NCBI GenBank assembly: GCA_029948255.1 | Contig: JALIZF010001525.1 | Location: forward strand, 310,001 to 374,000 | DNA from: Telmatactis stephensoni | Lineage: Eukaryota > Cnidaria > Anthozoa > Actiniaria > Isophelliidae | Length of the DNA stretch: 64,000 nucleotides | Reading direction: 5' to 3' | Shown here: positions 32,739 through 45,500 of the stretch, in pieces | Layout: each line of letters begins with the position of its first letter | How positions within the stretch are numbered: the stretch's first letter is position 1 | The notes under the pieces: generated by a model | Database searches by the model: none | Seen by the model: the letters and a program-made list of their open reading frames with translations, nothing else | What the model was told of the DNA's origin: nothing | Position numbers and translations under genes: made by a program

Positions 32739-35150
32739 ATTGTTTATTATATGGCTATTTTTGAGAAGTCCCGCTAAAACAATTGCCAAACGCAAACTGT
32801 TCTTTTCATCCGGGACAGCGATCCTGATATGGCAAAATACAGAGCATGCGTCAGCCAATCAGAATTCAGGAAATTATCTAGCCATATAATAATCGAAGTT
32901 ATAAGGCTGATTACGCTCAAGGCAAGGTTTAGGTTTCGTCAGTATTGGCAAGCGCTAATTGTACTTTATATTATGCTTATGCGGGTAGGGTAATATGATC
33001 TAACATGTCGTGTCGTGTTAATTGGTGATATCACTATGACATCATGGACGGTAGATGGCCAAGAAATCACAAACAAAAAAGTGGAAATATATAGAGAGCC
33101 AGAAATCTACTACGAATTTAAACATCTTAAACACTGTAGAAAGATGGCACCTTGCAGCTAGTGTCCATTGTCGTAGGGAGGTGCTTATTGTAGAGAGGAG
33201 AGACGTGCCATGGCTGCTTGTAGATTCGACCAATTAATAATGAATATATACTCCGATTCAAGACTGTATCAGAAGGCATCTCCTTCTATCTGCTATTATA
33301 TTTTCACCAGTTCATTTGCTTGAACGAACGATTTTGAGAAAGATAGACCTTACGTACGTGAAAAAAAAAGCCCACCACTTTTTCTCAACTCCCTCTGAAG
33401 TATAGGATAAGACTAGTAAATAAATATACCAGAGGTTTAAACTGAAAGAGCTTTTGCAGTTCTATCGGAATGTTTAGTTTAAATTTGTTGCTGGAACGAG
33501 CATTTTGTTAAAATTGAATGAAGAAAAACATTTTCGCACCGTTTACGTATCAGGTATTCATCGGACATCATCTTATAATTAACTGTTTCTAGATCTATGT
33601 ACAAAATTTGAACAGTGAATTTCGAATCTAAAATTACTTGTTCACAATCTGAAAAGGTGTTATCAATATAGATTATCTTGAGTGTCAAGATATCGTAGCA
33701 CAAAAATGTGTGTTTTAGCAAAAGATAAAGTCTTTTCAACATTGACTTACCTTGAAGACTTCGATATATATTTCTTTGAATTGAATTAACTCTCTACCAG
33801 TTTAATTTTCAAATGCTTGTCTGGGTCTTTCTTTTCCTCGCACCAAATTTTAACTGAAACTCCAATTTGCGTCACTGTTTTTCTCAGTTATGTTTCACTA
33901 AACAATTTGGTGGGCTCAGCAGCTTTAAGTGAACTCAAAACAGCGGGGCAAATGCTGCAATAGTTAGCGTCCCTCAATTCTGTATCAGTGACAGAATATA
34001 TCAGATTAGTAGCATAAGTGGCGGTAGTGTTTGTTATCCTAATTGAACTTAATTTTTTTGGTCTTTCCTTAATATAACGTTGGTTCTGTATCAATTAGCC
34101 AGGGCTTATTTAAACCATTGATAGACTCTCTAGTCTGAATAATTCCAGCGTCTGAGAGTGTGAAACCGAATCAAAACCTCCGTTCCTAACCACTAGTTGG
34201 CTTTCGCTTTTTCGTCTTGTCTCGAGATGGAATTTAGCTGTCTTCCTGCCAAATGGGGAAAACGTATTATCAAGGCTTTTTACATAATATAAAACCTAAC
34301 GTATTTAATCTAGTTTCAGAAGGTAAAATCAAATGGTTTTGAATCTAATCTTGTTCAATTTGAGAAGGTTTTTCGATCGTTTTTGACTAAACGACGGCTT
34401 CGCTTTCATCGAAGGTTCTCGTTCTAACCGACATTAATATGTTTTTTTTACTTAAAATTTTACTACAGAAAGAAAATTTTTCCAGGATTTTCTTACAAAA
34501 CTAGTGACGTCCGTCATTCTTAGTTTAAGTAGACCTAGGAACAAAATTTGTTTTTGAAAAAAAATCAGTGCTCAAACAGGAGAACGGCGGACAAAGGTAA
34601 ACGCCAGTGTGTACAATGGAGGATCCTGGTGTGTATGAAGACCAAAGAATGCGAATATTATATTATTGTTTTCTCTTTATAGTGCCCTAAAGTGACAGTG
34701 AAAACCGTTTAGATGGGGAGAAAAAATGGCTGTGAAATTTTTGAGAAAATGTAATTTTGGTGGAAGGATCGGCCACGCTGACGGGCTGTGATTGGTTAGA
34801 TGTTCAGTTTCGATAACTAATTGAAAAGCTTTTGTAATAAAAACGACAAAACCGCAAACGCCGCTTTTTTAAAAAAAAAGCATTTTCAGCGATGTAAAAT
34901 TAAATATTCGATCGAGAGCAAAAGAGAGAGAATTTGCTGAATCACTAAAACTGTATATAATTTTTAGAAATAATATAAAGAGCAAATCACTGAGTTTTGA
35001 ATTTCCTGATGAATTCCAATTAGATAAAAAAGTAGTTGTTAGAATATACATTTCATATAGTATCAGGCAGGAATATTAAGATTTCTATGGGTTTATTATC
35101 CACTCAAAAACATACGCTTATTTAGCATTGCTTCAGTCCCTTTTTCGGGT

Positions 35151-35239
35151 AGTCCCCTTCGCAGATCAGACCTTTTAAGGCTCGACACCCACAAGGGAGC
35201 ATTGCTTGACGAACCTTAAAAGTGACTGCGAAGGAGACT
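35151..35239. mobile_element. Short palindromic repeat
   Basis: AGTCCCCTTCGCAGATCAGA is inverted by GTGACTGCGAAGGAGACT, and inner arms CCTTTTAAGGCTCG and CGAACCTTAAAAG pair. No coding capacity. Confidence 0.6.
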
Positions 35240-36223
35240 GTTTTTTAGGGGGGGAGGGTGTGGGGTGAATGAAAGCATAGGACAACAAGCAACGTTTACG
35301 CAATTACAAAATAATGATGAAAAGATGGTGATGATGATGATAAAGATGACGACGATAATAGTATTGACCCTCGATAAAAATTGCCCACCGGTCGATCCTC
35401 ATGATCTGCGCCTTCGATACACTAAAGAAAAAAAATCGCGTAAGAAATTCGAAGTGCATGGCAGACGAAACAGGAAACCCAAGCAAACCAAGAGAAATAA
35501 ATCGGTCCAGCGTGCTCCCGCGTAGCCTAGCCTGATGTCGGTTAGGGTTGTGTTCGGCTGCACGCAGGCTAGCTCCCGCCTTACGCCTTTTGAATTTTAC
35601 AGCAGACTCATTAGTGACCATGTATAGTTTGGTCATACTATACACAGGTATGTTAGGCTCGTTTTGTGTCGGAGGACTGACTATGTGCGCCCATTCCCAG
35701 TTTCCCAACTCTCCTCTATCATATACACCACATGACCCAGATGACCCTGAGTCGCTGCAAATTTGGATACACCTATTTCAAAAAGGGTTGTGGTACGAGA
35801 GGCGTCAAGCCCACGCGACTAGACCGAAAAGGAGTATGGGTAGTAGCACAACTTCACTCTGTCTTTTTAGCAGCAACAAGTGAGGTTCTTTAGTGTATTA
35901 TAAGGTCAACGCAAGTTGAATTTTAATTGTAGTGTAGATATTCGTGTGCTTTTATAACTTCAGTAATTTCTATCCATACTCCCTTCAGAGTGAGTCGCAG
36001 TATTGATACCAACAACGTTTATTGAAAGAGGTGTATCCATGTAGCTTGTTGTATGCCCTGGAGACCAGAGGCTGACTCACCCTAGCTGGGGGTTAATTAC
36101 CTTTATTGGCGTTTTCTATTTGTAATTTTTAGGCATGAAAAAGTAGTAAGATAGACCAAACATGGACACAAATATATAGCCGAGAGAACCGTAACCCTAG
36201 CCTGAGTAGCAAGCGTTTCTTTG

Positions 36224-36301
36224 TGGGGGAAAGGGATTGGGTTTCCTGTGTTATTTGGTCTTTGGTTACACAGGAAACCCAACTCTCTCTCCCTTTCCCA
36301 G
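36224..36301. repeat. Short inverted repeat
   Basis: GGGAAAGGGATTGGGTTTCC is inverted by GGAAACCCAA then CCCTTTCCC, with a CT-rich insertion in the right arm. Confidence 0.55.
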
Positions 36302-37654
36302 GGTATTTGTAAGTTATGAGCTTTGACTTAGAATTTGCTTTTTTGTATTTTAGGAAACACAAACTAGAAGCAGAAAAATTACGTTCCCTCTCAGATTCAG
36401 ATTGACTGTCAATCTTTATATGAAATGGGTTTATACCAGGTATATATTAGGGTAGAATATGGTTATTTTATTATTTTATTTCTCCTACAATTGCAATCAA
36501 TGCGTTACATGAGTAGTTTTCTAAGAAAATACAGAAACGTACTATTTAATTCACTGAAACATGATCAACCAATAATGTTTAAAGAACTTTTTTGCCATTT
36601 CCTTTCAACCAATGAGGACTGAGGTATTTTGTATATAGCTATTTCAATTAACGTTGTCCTGAAAAAAAACCTAAAGGCTAAAACCTTTCAAATATCTTTT
36701 GTGTACTAACAAACTTCGCTGTAGGCTATCTGAGAAATTAAGGAATATGTGTCCAAGTTGTAGAATTTGCAAAGCATACAGTGAGTTTCTTATTGTAATA
36801 ATGTCACTGGTGGAAAAAAGTCATGATTCCGCTCTAAAAGCTTTAGGCTTTAGGCTTTTTTCAGCGACAACGTTAATTGAATTAGCTATATACAGCTACC
36901 ATTCAGCAATCAAAAGACATCATTTTGGAAATAGCTGCAAATAAATGGGGATCAATATCTCGATTTTATTATATAATTGCTTGCACGCATTATTTTCCTA
37001 CAATATGAACTTGATTAAGTTAGATTTTAAGAGGAGACTTTTTTCACACTAAAAAAAAAACACTCAGTCGACGAATAATGAAGCGATGTACAAAGCCAGA
37101 ATTATTTCTTTTATAAAGTTTGGTTGTTTGTAGTTGCATGGCTTAGGTTGATAAAAGTCAAATTAAAGTGTTAATTTAAAGTAAAAATTTGAATCCAAAA
37201 CGAGGTTTAGGCCTCCAGTCGTTCGTTTGCCATGTAATTATTTTCTTTACACTCCGCTTGAAGTTGCTAAATTTCAATAAAAATGCAAGCCAACAACCAA
37301 AACCAAAGACAGTTTTAAACTACAGGCATTTTATCTTATTGAATCAGTTTCTAACTGGTAAAAATAGAATTTGAGTGTTAATCCAAAGCCAAAATTGGAA
37401 TTTAAACGTGCAAGAAGGGCTAGTTTTTGGCACTTTAGCTATTATTACTCGATATTGACAAAAAATCTCCTCTTAACATGGTTTATTATGTTGTTCATAG
37501 AATAACTACTATAGTCATAGTTAGCATGTGTACAATTATGGAAACCAAATAATATATATCTCTTGTGTAATACGTTTTCAAAGGGCTCCAATTAAAGAGC
37601 CTGCAGGTGTTTTTCTCATAAAATTCTATATGGGAATGATTTGATAATACATGA

Positions 37655-38345
37655 TATACGGGCATATTAATTATAACATTGCATCTATACGGGTTTTACA
37701 ATGCATTTATATGGATTTTACAATGCATCTCTATATATGGACTTTTCAATACCGCATTTATATCGATTCTACAATGCACTCATGGATTTTACAATGCCGT
37801 ATTTATATATATATATATATCGATTCTACAATGCATTTATATGGGTTTACAATGCATCTACACGGATTTTACAATGCCGCATTTATATCAAACCTACAAT
37901 GCGTCTATATGGATTTTACAATGCATCTCTATGGACTTTTCAATACCGCATTTATATCGATTCTACAATGCACTCATGGATTTTACAATGCCGCATTTAT
38001 ATATATATATGGGTTTACAATGCATCTACACGGATTTTACAATGCCGCATTTATATCAAACCTACAATGCGTCTATATGGATTTTACAATGCATCTCTAT
38101 GGACTTTTCAATACCGCATTTATATCGATTCTACAATGCACTCATGGATTTTACAATGCCGCATTTATATATATATATATATATATCGATTCTACAATGC
38201 ATTTATATGGGTTTACAATGTATCTCTATGGACTTTTGAATGCCGCATTTATATCAACCCTACAATTCATCTATATGGATTTTGCAATGCATTTATATGA
38301 ATTTTACAATGCCGCATGCATTTATATATCGATTTGAAAATGCAT
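37655..38345. repeat. Minisatellite with a 168-bp higher-order unit
   Basis: The basic word is TTTTACAATGCATxTATATGG, alternating with TTTTACAATGCCGCATTTATA and a CGATTCTACAATGCAC variant. A block starting GGGTTTACAATGCATCTACA at 37843 repeats at 38011, a 168-bp higher-order unit. Because the units lack stop codons, all three plus frames stay open for 560-690 bp, giving artificial Tyr/Phe/Ile-rich translations. I do not call a gene. Confidence 0.9.
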
Positions 38346-38488
38346 TTACAGGCGTTTGCCTATCAACTCTAAACCTATAGTCTCACAATCATTTATAGTA
38401 CAACACAAAACAAGCGTGCAAAACCACTGCGCATGCGCACTTCGTACTGTTTAATGGCGGTGTAAACATAGAGAAGAAGCGGTGACAC

Positions 38489-38578
38489 AGTCTCCCTCGC
38501 AGCCGTGTTTAGCCTCGTCACGCAACGTTTCCGAGGGAGCGTTGCGTGACGAGGCTAAACACGGCTGCGAGGGAGACT
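38489..38578. repeat. Perfect hairpin, 39-bp arms, 12-bp loop
   Basis: AGTCTCCCTCGCAGCCGTGT at the left is followed to 38527 by sequence whose exact inverse occupies 38540-38578. The loop is TTTCCGAGGGAG. The inner word CGTCACGCAACG is also present near 29771. Likely a young copy of a palindromic mobile element. Confidence 0.92.
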
Positions 38579-39543
38579 ACGGTGGCACTTGTTTAACGGT
38601 GATTTTTTAAGAAATTCCCCGAGTATTGAATACTCATCTTTGGTGAACTTGCAGCATTTTGTATGCTTCAAATGTCTTTAGTTTACACCTTCACAGCTTT
38701 TCTTACACCCCCGAGAAAAACAGCGTGAAACCCAACATTTCCATAGATTCACTGTCCGTGCCACAGGTCGCCCAAGCTCAGTGCACATTTCTGTGTATGA
38801 AATATATACCTAATGTAGGATTTCACGGATGATCTAATTTTGTAGAATTAGTGAACAGAGTAAAAATTTTAATCCATAATGTTTTGATTGATTTTCTGTG
38901 CAATTTTGTTTTACGCATGCGCAGACGTTTTGCATTCGTGTTACAGAACAGTATAGATCTTATTACGCAATTGCCCTATTTCGTTATGACGTCACATCAA
39001 AACTATCAATTGTTTGACGCAAAGATATAAAATGCGTATTATCAGTTTATAGGCGAAGAAAAGCGGAATGCAATAAATATTGTTTATTAAACATCGAGAC
39101 ATCTTTGGAAGCCACACTATTTGAAATTCAAATTCTTTAGCAGAGAAATTAATTTCGTGAAAATTTCTATTATTCTAGATGATTCTGTCCCCCTAATAAA
39201 CAAGGCGTGACGTCATAGTGAAATGAGGCAGATTTGCATCTTACAGTGTGTGACATCTTTTAAAGTCACGTAAGTTAGGTTAAGTTAGGTTAAGTTTTAT
39301 GATGCTACCTGTCCACTTAATGCATTGGTAAAACATATTCCACTTCTCTTTCCCCTTCAAAGCACTTCATTTGTGAAGAGTCGAACTTTTCATCGTATAA
39401 CTAAAATGGGTACTCTTGTGCATCTTGTTCTTCTCATAATCTTTTGTCACGTAATATATATCACGCAATATTTCTTGTCACCAAACATTTCTTGTCACCC
39501 AAATCTTTACTCACGCAATAAGTCTTTTGTCACGTAACGTTAT

Positions 39544-42500
39544 TCATCCTTTATTTAGAAATAAGTTCGACCAATAAACAATGTTGAAAATAGTAAAAGC
39601 CACCGGGTACATAATGCGACAGCATTTGTTGATTAATACACTAATATCAGGCTTCTCCGTTTTGATTGGCGCGAAGCGTGTCAACGGTACACAACAATTG
39701 TGCAAAACGTCTTTGATGTATTTGCTTGTTTTCTCTTCCTCGTACGATACTACGTGGACTTCACCATTAGCCTCTGCAATATATGTAGGTTTAAATCCAT
39801 GTTTGCAGTTGAATGTGATATGTGCTCTCTGTGGACAAATCATAAACTGCATTTTACAATAAAGCCTTCATTGATGAGTTAAATCCTTCACATGTCCACA
39901 GTACAAAGAGTTTATCGGTTCTACCAAGTCTACACTTTTATCCACAACAACCAGATCTCCACAAGACAGTCAAAATGGGGTTTCATGATAGTTGAGAAAT
40001 GCCCTAAAGTCTACAGGCCGACACACACTGGGCGTCAGGTCGCTGCGACACGACGCGGCGACACGTCGCTTCGTGTGCACTGAGCTGCGACGAAGCTACT
40101 TTCACTCATTTTGTCGTCGCTGCGATCGTACGCACGAATTTAAACTGGTTTGAATTCGTGCGACGTGTTACAGCGGAAAAAGTCTGTCGCGGCGACAAGA
40201 TTTTTCACAGAAATTCCACAGCACACACGGAGGGGAATTGTCGCCGTGACGTATCCCCGCGTCGTGTCGCAGCGACTTCACGCCTAGTGTGTGCCGGCCT
40301 TAACTGATAACTGAGAATCCAGTACCTCAAACCCTTCTACGACAGCACGACCACCGCTTTGGTACGTCAGCCACTTCTCCACAATTACTACCTCTCTACA
40401 ATAACCGCCACATTGCAACAACTAGGTCTCTGAATACTAAGTCACCCTCAACAGTGGCTACCAGGAGTCGTTGGGCTCCTGTGGCCACCTATGTACAATT
40501 ACCAGGATACTGAATGTTTGCCATACCCATTGAAAAGTTTGAGACATGCCAGCATGACACCTCAGGTGTGAAAAAGCTACCTCTTTAGGCAGAGCTTCAT
40601 GTGTACGTCATCATAGGGCCAGGACAACCTCGCCCCCCTCCCGAGTTTCCCCCCATCCCCGTGGGGGACAGGCGGATTTTTTCTTTTTTTCTGAGATTTT
40701 TTTCCCTTTTTTCAAACATTCAAATGGTACAAACCTCTTTTCCTTCTTTTCCTTCCTTTCTCGAATCCACAATTCTGCTAAATCTATACACTAGCAAGTC
40801 GTTGACCAGCGTTGAGAATACAAATATAAACGAAACAATCAGATACCAATCAATGGCCTTGGCGTAACTCACTCGGGGCATCGTCGAGTTGCTCGAACCC
40901 AGCAAGAACACGATCGTAAGAACCGTCGTGATTCCGAGTGACACTCGTTCGCCGATGTAAAATCGATCCATCCAGAAGGATATCCAACTCAGCGTTACCA
41001 TGACAATGCAAGGGATGTAAAATTGTATGAAATAGAAACCCATTCTTCGATGGAAGGTAAATGTCACGTAGAGGTTTTTGTACACTCCTGCATCGAAAGA
41101 AAATACAGTTACTATAAACTGAAACCACTCTTTAATCGTTCATATATTCGTCTATCCCTCAAGAGTGTTCGTTGTCTGGTCGAAAAATGAGCGGGAAAAT
41201 CGAGGAATCGTCATATTTTCACACGTAGCATTTCCCTCAGGATTTTCTCTGCGAGCATCCGTTCGACATTCTGTCGAGCATGCGCGTTGCATGGTAAATT
41301 GGGAAATCGGGAAAGCTCTTCCAAGCACGGTAGGTTAAAGTCGGTCTGGTATCAGATCTCATGGAAGACTTAGTCAATGTTCTTGTTAATGTCACTGTTC
41401 GTCTTTCGGAAGGTAGCGCCCGCGAGGAATAATGGGGCTGTTTTGAATGACACTAAATCTAAACTAGCTATTTCTAATAGAAAGTGAAATGCTGCGAGCA
41501 AAAAACAGCTGGTGTATCCACGTTAGCAGAACTGTTCCCCTAAAACTCACGAAAGTACACCGCTTTGTCTGATATATCAAATGTTTCTTGTTTATCTCCT
41601 GTGCGTTGTGTGACGAACACTGCTAGTCGACCTTCAATATTGAACTAGACGCACTCGTGCGTTCACTCGTGCCCATGTAAAAGGGAGCCCAAAATCGGCC
41701 GTAAAAAGGACATTTAGACGGGATTTAGCTGCCGCTACAGTAAGAGCGATTGACATGTTGTCGTTAATAAACTTTTTAACAAGACGCACCTCGAACCGTA
41801 CAGTGGTTGCCTGTAATTCAACAAGCCGCAGTAGTAAAGACCTTTAATTTGTCTGTCAACAGCTATTCATGCAAAAATTTTGTACCGCTGATCGAATGTA
41901 TCGCGTGCTCGTCTAGTGACATCCTTGAATCGACTCTCGATACGGTATGGACTTGAACTGCTGATCGTATGTATCGCATGCTCGTCTAGTGACATCCACA
42001 GATTACACTGTGTTCCGAATAGGAGGCTACTCGCTTCGCTCGCAGCAATTAAGTTTATTCCTATGCTATACACCGGCAAATTTGAATAACTATTGTTTTA
42101 TACTGACTAGCCTCTCATTCATGTGAAACCGCTTTTGTGTTTCCACGTGAACACGAGGCTAGTCAGTCCAGAACAATAGTTATTCAAATTTGCCGCCATA
42201 TTTCGATTCGGTCAATCGTCAGATGAATTTCGAAAAGTGCGTTTCATGATTCAACGCGATTCCACCATTCTAACAAGCTCATCTCAGTTGTTTGAAAGTG
42301 TGTTAGCACTAATCCAGAGGCCTACTCCGGGCCCTAAAATCGCCGTAATTTTGGGCGATCGTAGGCGATCTTAGGCGATTTAAACAAAATTATCCCCAAA
42401 AATGTTCAAAACGTAAGGCGATTTGGGGCAATTTTGGGCGATTTTAGGCGATTTTAGTGCCCGGAATAGGCCTAATCCAGGATGGTTACAAATAATGGTT

Positions 42501-45500
42501 TTCAATTCTTAAGATTTAATCCAGGGTTTCGCACTAACCCAATTTCGAACAAGGCTCTGGTAAATAGCTTCACCCCACTCAGTTCCAAAGGAGTGATCCT
42601 GTACCGATTTTTAATCGACTATCATTGACAGTCACTGAGAGCTTTTGTACTTACCAGAAACGTAAGTTGTATTTTGTTCTGAGATCTCAAACTTAACGAC
42701 GTCAAATTCAGCCAAATCCCTGTTGAAAATGCGAACTGGATCTTTTGTTTTCCATTTTAAGTTCATTTGGTTGACAGTATATGCAACTAGTAAAGCACAC
42801 AAACACAGTCGTTAAAAATAACACAATTCACGACAATTAATATAAGACAACACTTGCAACAAAAGGATATTTCGTATGGAAAAGATAAAGAAGCAAAGAG
42901 CTTGCAAAGGTTTCTGGAGCGCACTGAAAGCTGCTGTTGGAGTCTTAATAAATTTTTGATTTATTAAGATTTCGATTTTGTTCGTTTGTTTGTGGTCGTT
43001 TGTTTTGAGTTTCAACAAATTTCATTTTTCAAATAAGCAAGGAAAGGCGGCCATGTTTCATGACGTCATCTCTTGTCTAACCTGCACGAAAGGAAAGTAA
43101 TTTCCTGTGAGCGAAAATTGTATTTCCACCCTCCTCAATCAATACTTCGTCTATTTTGATTTTTCAAATAGAGAGACAAGGCAAGGCGGCCATTTTTGAT
43201 GACGTCATTGTACAACAAGATACCAAGTGATTTTCTAGTAAGCGGACATTGTATTCTCTCCCTCCATCAGTACTTTATCAGGACTTTCTAAGGGAGAATC
43301 GTAAACCTTTCACTGTGAAAATCTCCATTATATTGTACGGAACGGCAGGCCATGGCCACCGCACGGCATGTAGCATCAATATAAGCGGCACGAACTCCGC
43401 TGTCTCGGCACGGCCCCTTCCGCACCATATAAAAGTGTCGTCCTGTTCATCACTCACAATCGACATTATTGTTATTAATTAATCACTACTGAATAATATC
43501 TAACCAAGCATTTACTTACAACTCTCAAGAATCAATGAACATTTCTGAACGTCCAGCGGAAAGTTTACTAGATTCATTTGACATCCTGCTTTGATTTTGA
43601 CTCGAGCGCTGTAGTACACATCGCCATTACCAGATATCAGCACCAGTTTGTTAACCGTGAAAAACGTGTATTCATTAGCATTATTGATGTACGTGTCAGG
43701 CGTCCATATGTCGTTTACTCGTTCTTTAGTCAAGGGAAGAGTAGCAGCATAATTGTGTTCTAATCGAGGGTCGTTCCACTCCTGACGAAGATACATGAAG
43801 ACCTCGAATTCCTATAATCGTAATTGTAATGAAATCAGTACGTAACATTTTCATTGCGCTTGAATTGCGCAAGTACTGTGGCATAAAAAAGCTAAAAAAT
43901 AATAAAATAGGTCAAGATAATATTGGAAGACGCGAAAAAAGGGACAAAAAAGGTGATGTTGTGATCTTGAGGATGTGTTTATCTGCATACAGCGAAGAAC
44001 AATATATCTTTCTTAAAGCCGGCATTACACTGAAAGGGGCGAAAATGAATGAACTCCGCAATGAATTCCTTAAACGCGCTCCAATTATACAAGGATCTAC
44101 CAGAAAGTATTTAGAAAGTCTGCAACAAAAAGCTGCGAATTTGGTAAAATCGCAAAAATAAGAGAGATTAGTCTTTACCATATTAGATTCTTTGATTTGA
44201 CTAAAAGCTTGTATGGCCATACTAATGTTGACTTGAGTTGATGCCCCTAAGAAAAAAGAATAGCAACGTTAAAGTAAGCTAACTGATTGATTCACCTGTG
44301 ACTAATGGGCAAACTCAGTAAACGAATAGTAATGGTTCTGGTTGGTTGATTTGATTGGTTGGTTGACTGACTGATTGTTCGAACGATTACTGACGAATTG
44401 ATAAATTGATTATTGATTGATTATTGACGAACGGACGGACGGACGGATGGAATCGATAGATGAACGAACAGATGGACGGATGGATGGATGGATGAACAAA
44501 CAGATAGATGGATTGATCGACTGATCGATTATTTGATTGATTGATTGATTGGTGTCACATCTGACCACAGACATAGTAGCCTGCGAAATACAGCCATGTC
44601 ATAACGAGCAATGTGAGGCAACTGTACTCGCAGGCTTTGAGCCATTGACATCGTGGCAAAACGACTACGCATGCGCGAGTTTTTGCGAGCGTCTTGATCA
44701 CAGGAATCCCAAGCAATATCTTTAGAATTGTTTTCTTTAGATTTTCCCATAATATATCTTGAAGCTTAATTTTGAGGCGGGAGAAAACAGAAAATGCTGG
44801 GAGAAAAACACCGGCAATAGTATATACTGCAAAGTTCCTTACCTCAATTATTTGGGACTACGTTTAGCTTCTGTGGCTTAAGTTTTCCCGGCAAAATTTT
44901 GTTTGTTTGACTGTCAAATATTTTTATTGAGGCCAACATTGAGGAGGACTGGGGAGGCACGCATGCGCGGTACATTTTGCCGCGGTGTCTTAGCCATCTG
45001 TATTCCTAAAACTCAGTAGTTTCCAATCCCTCTGACACTGGATAAGCTACAATACTCACTTGTAATTAGCGGACGAGCAAACTTGTCGTATCTCTTTAGA
45101 AGACCTTTTGTGACTTTTGTTGCTTTCTTTAACTCATGGTTCTTAAACACCGGTAGCTCTTCGCTTCCACTTTGAATAATTCAAAGAAAAGTTAGATTTA
45201 GAGATAGCATTGGTCTAGTTTAAGGTTGGAGGAGGAGGAGTATTGACTCCTATTTCCCTTCTCGAGTATATTAAGGCCTGGGTCAATCGCTAATTGTATA
45301 AATTTTGGATAAAAAAATATTTTGAAGACATAGAACATCTAAATGAACGTTTTTCTTCTATAAGTTACTAAACTCGACGTCCTTAATTTTTTGAGGGTAC
45401 TTTTATGATGTCACGTGACCTGATGACGTCACAGTGATCAAATATTGTATTGTAAACTTCAAAGCAAAATGCGGTCGTGGGTATAACCCCAGTCTTCAAA

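Larger units (their letters stand above)
32475..39543. other. Intergenic region between receptors A and B
   Basis: No coding exon is supported here. The part nearest receptor A must hold its promoter. A donor-like AAG|GTAAGTC on the minus strand near 33750 could belong to a non-coding 5' exon. Repeats within it (32595, 35151, 36224, 37655, 38489) are listed separately. Near 39440-39540, downstream of the receptor B stop, TCACGTAA and TCACGCAA words recur several times. Confidence 0.5.

Noticed and set aside
35304..35883. Overlapping frames of 111-134 codons on both strands
   Set aside because: Low protein likeness; the part near 35525-35580 (CTGCACGCAGGCTAG) looks like a dispersed repeat, and no splice chain was found.
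37651..38337. 228-codon open frame, the longest plus-strand frame between the receptors
   Set aside because: It is a translation of a tandem repeat; the other two plus frames are equally open, and no splice or start context supports a gene.
43829..44161. 110-codon plus-strand frame inside receptor B intron 3
   Set aside because: It lies antisense between two well-supported exons, has no recognisable family and no further evidence; probably chance.
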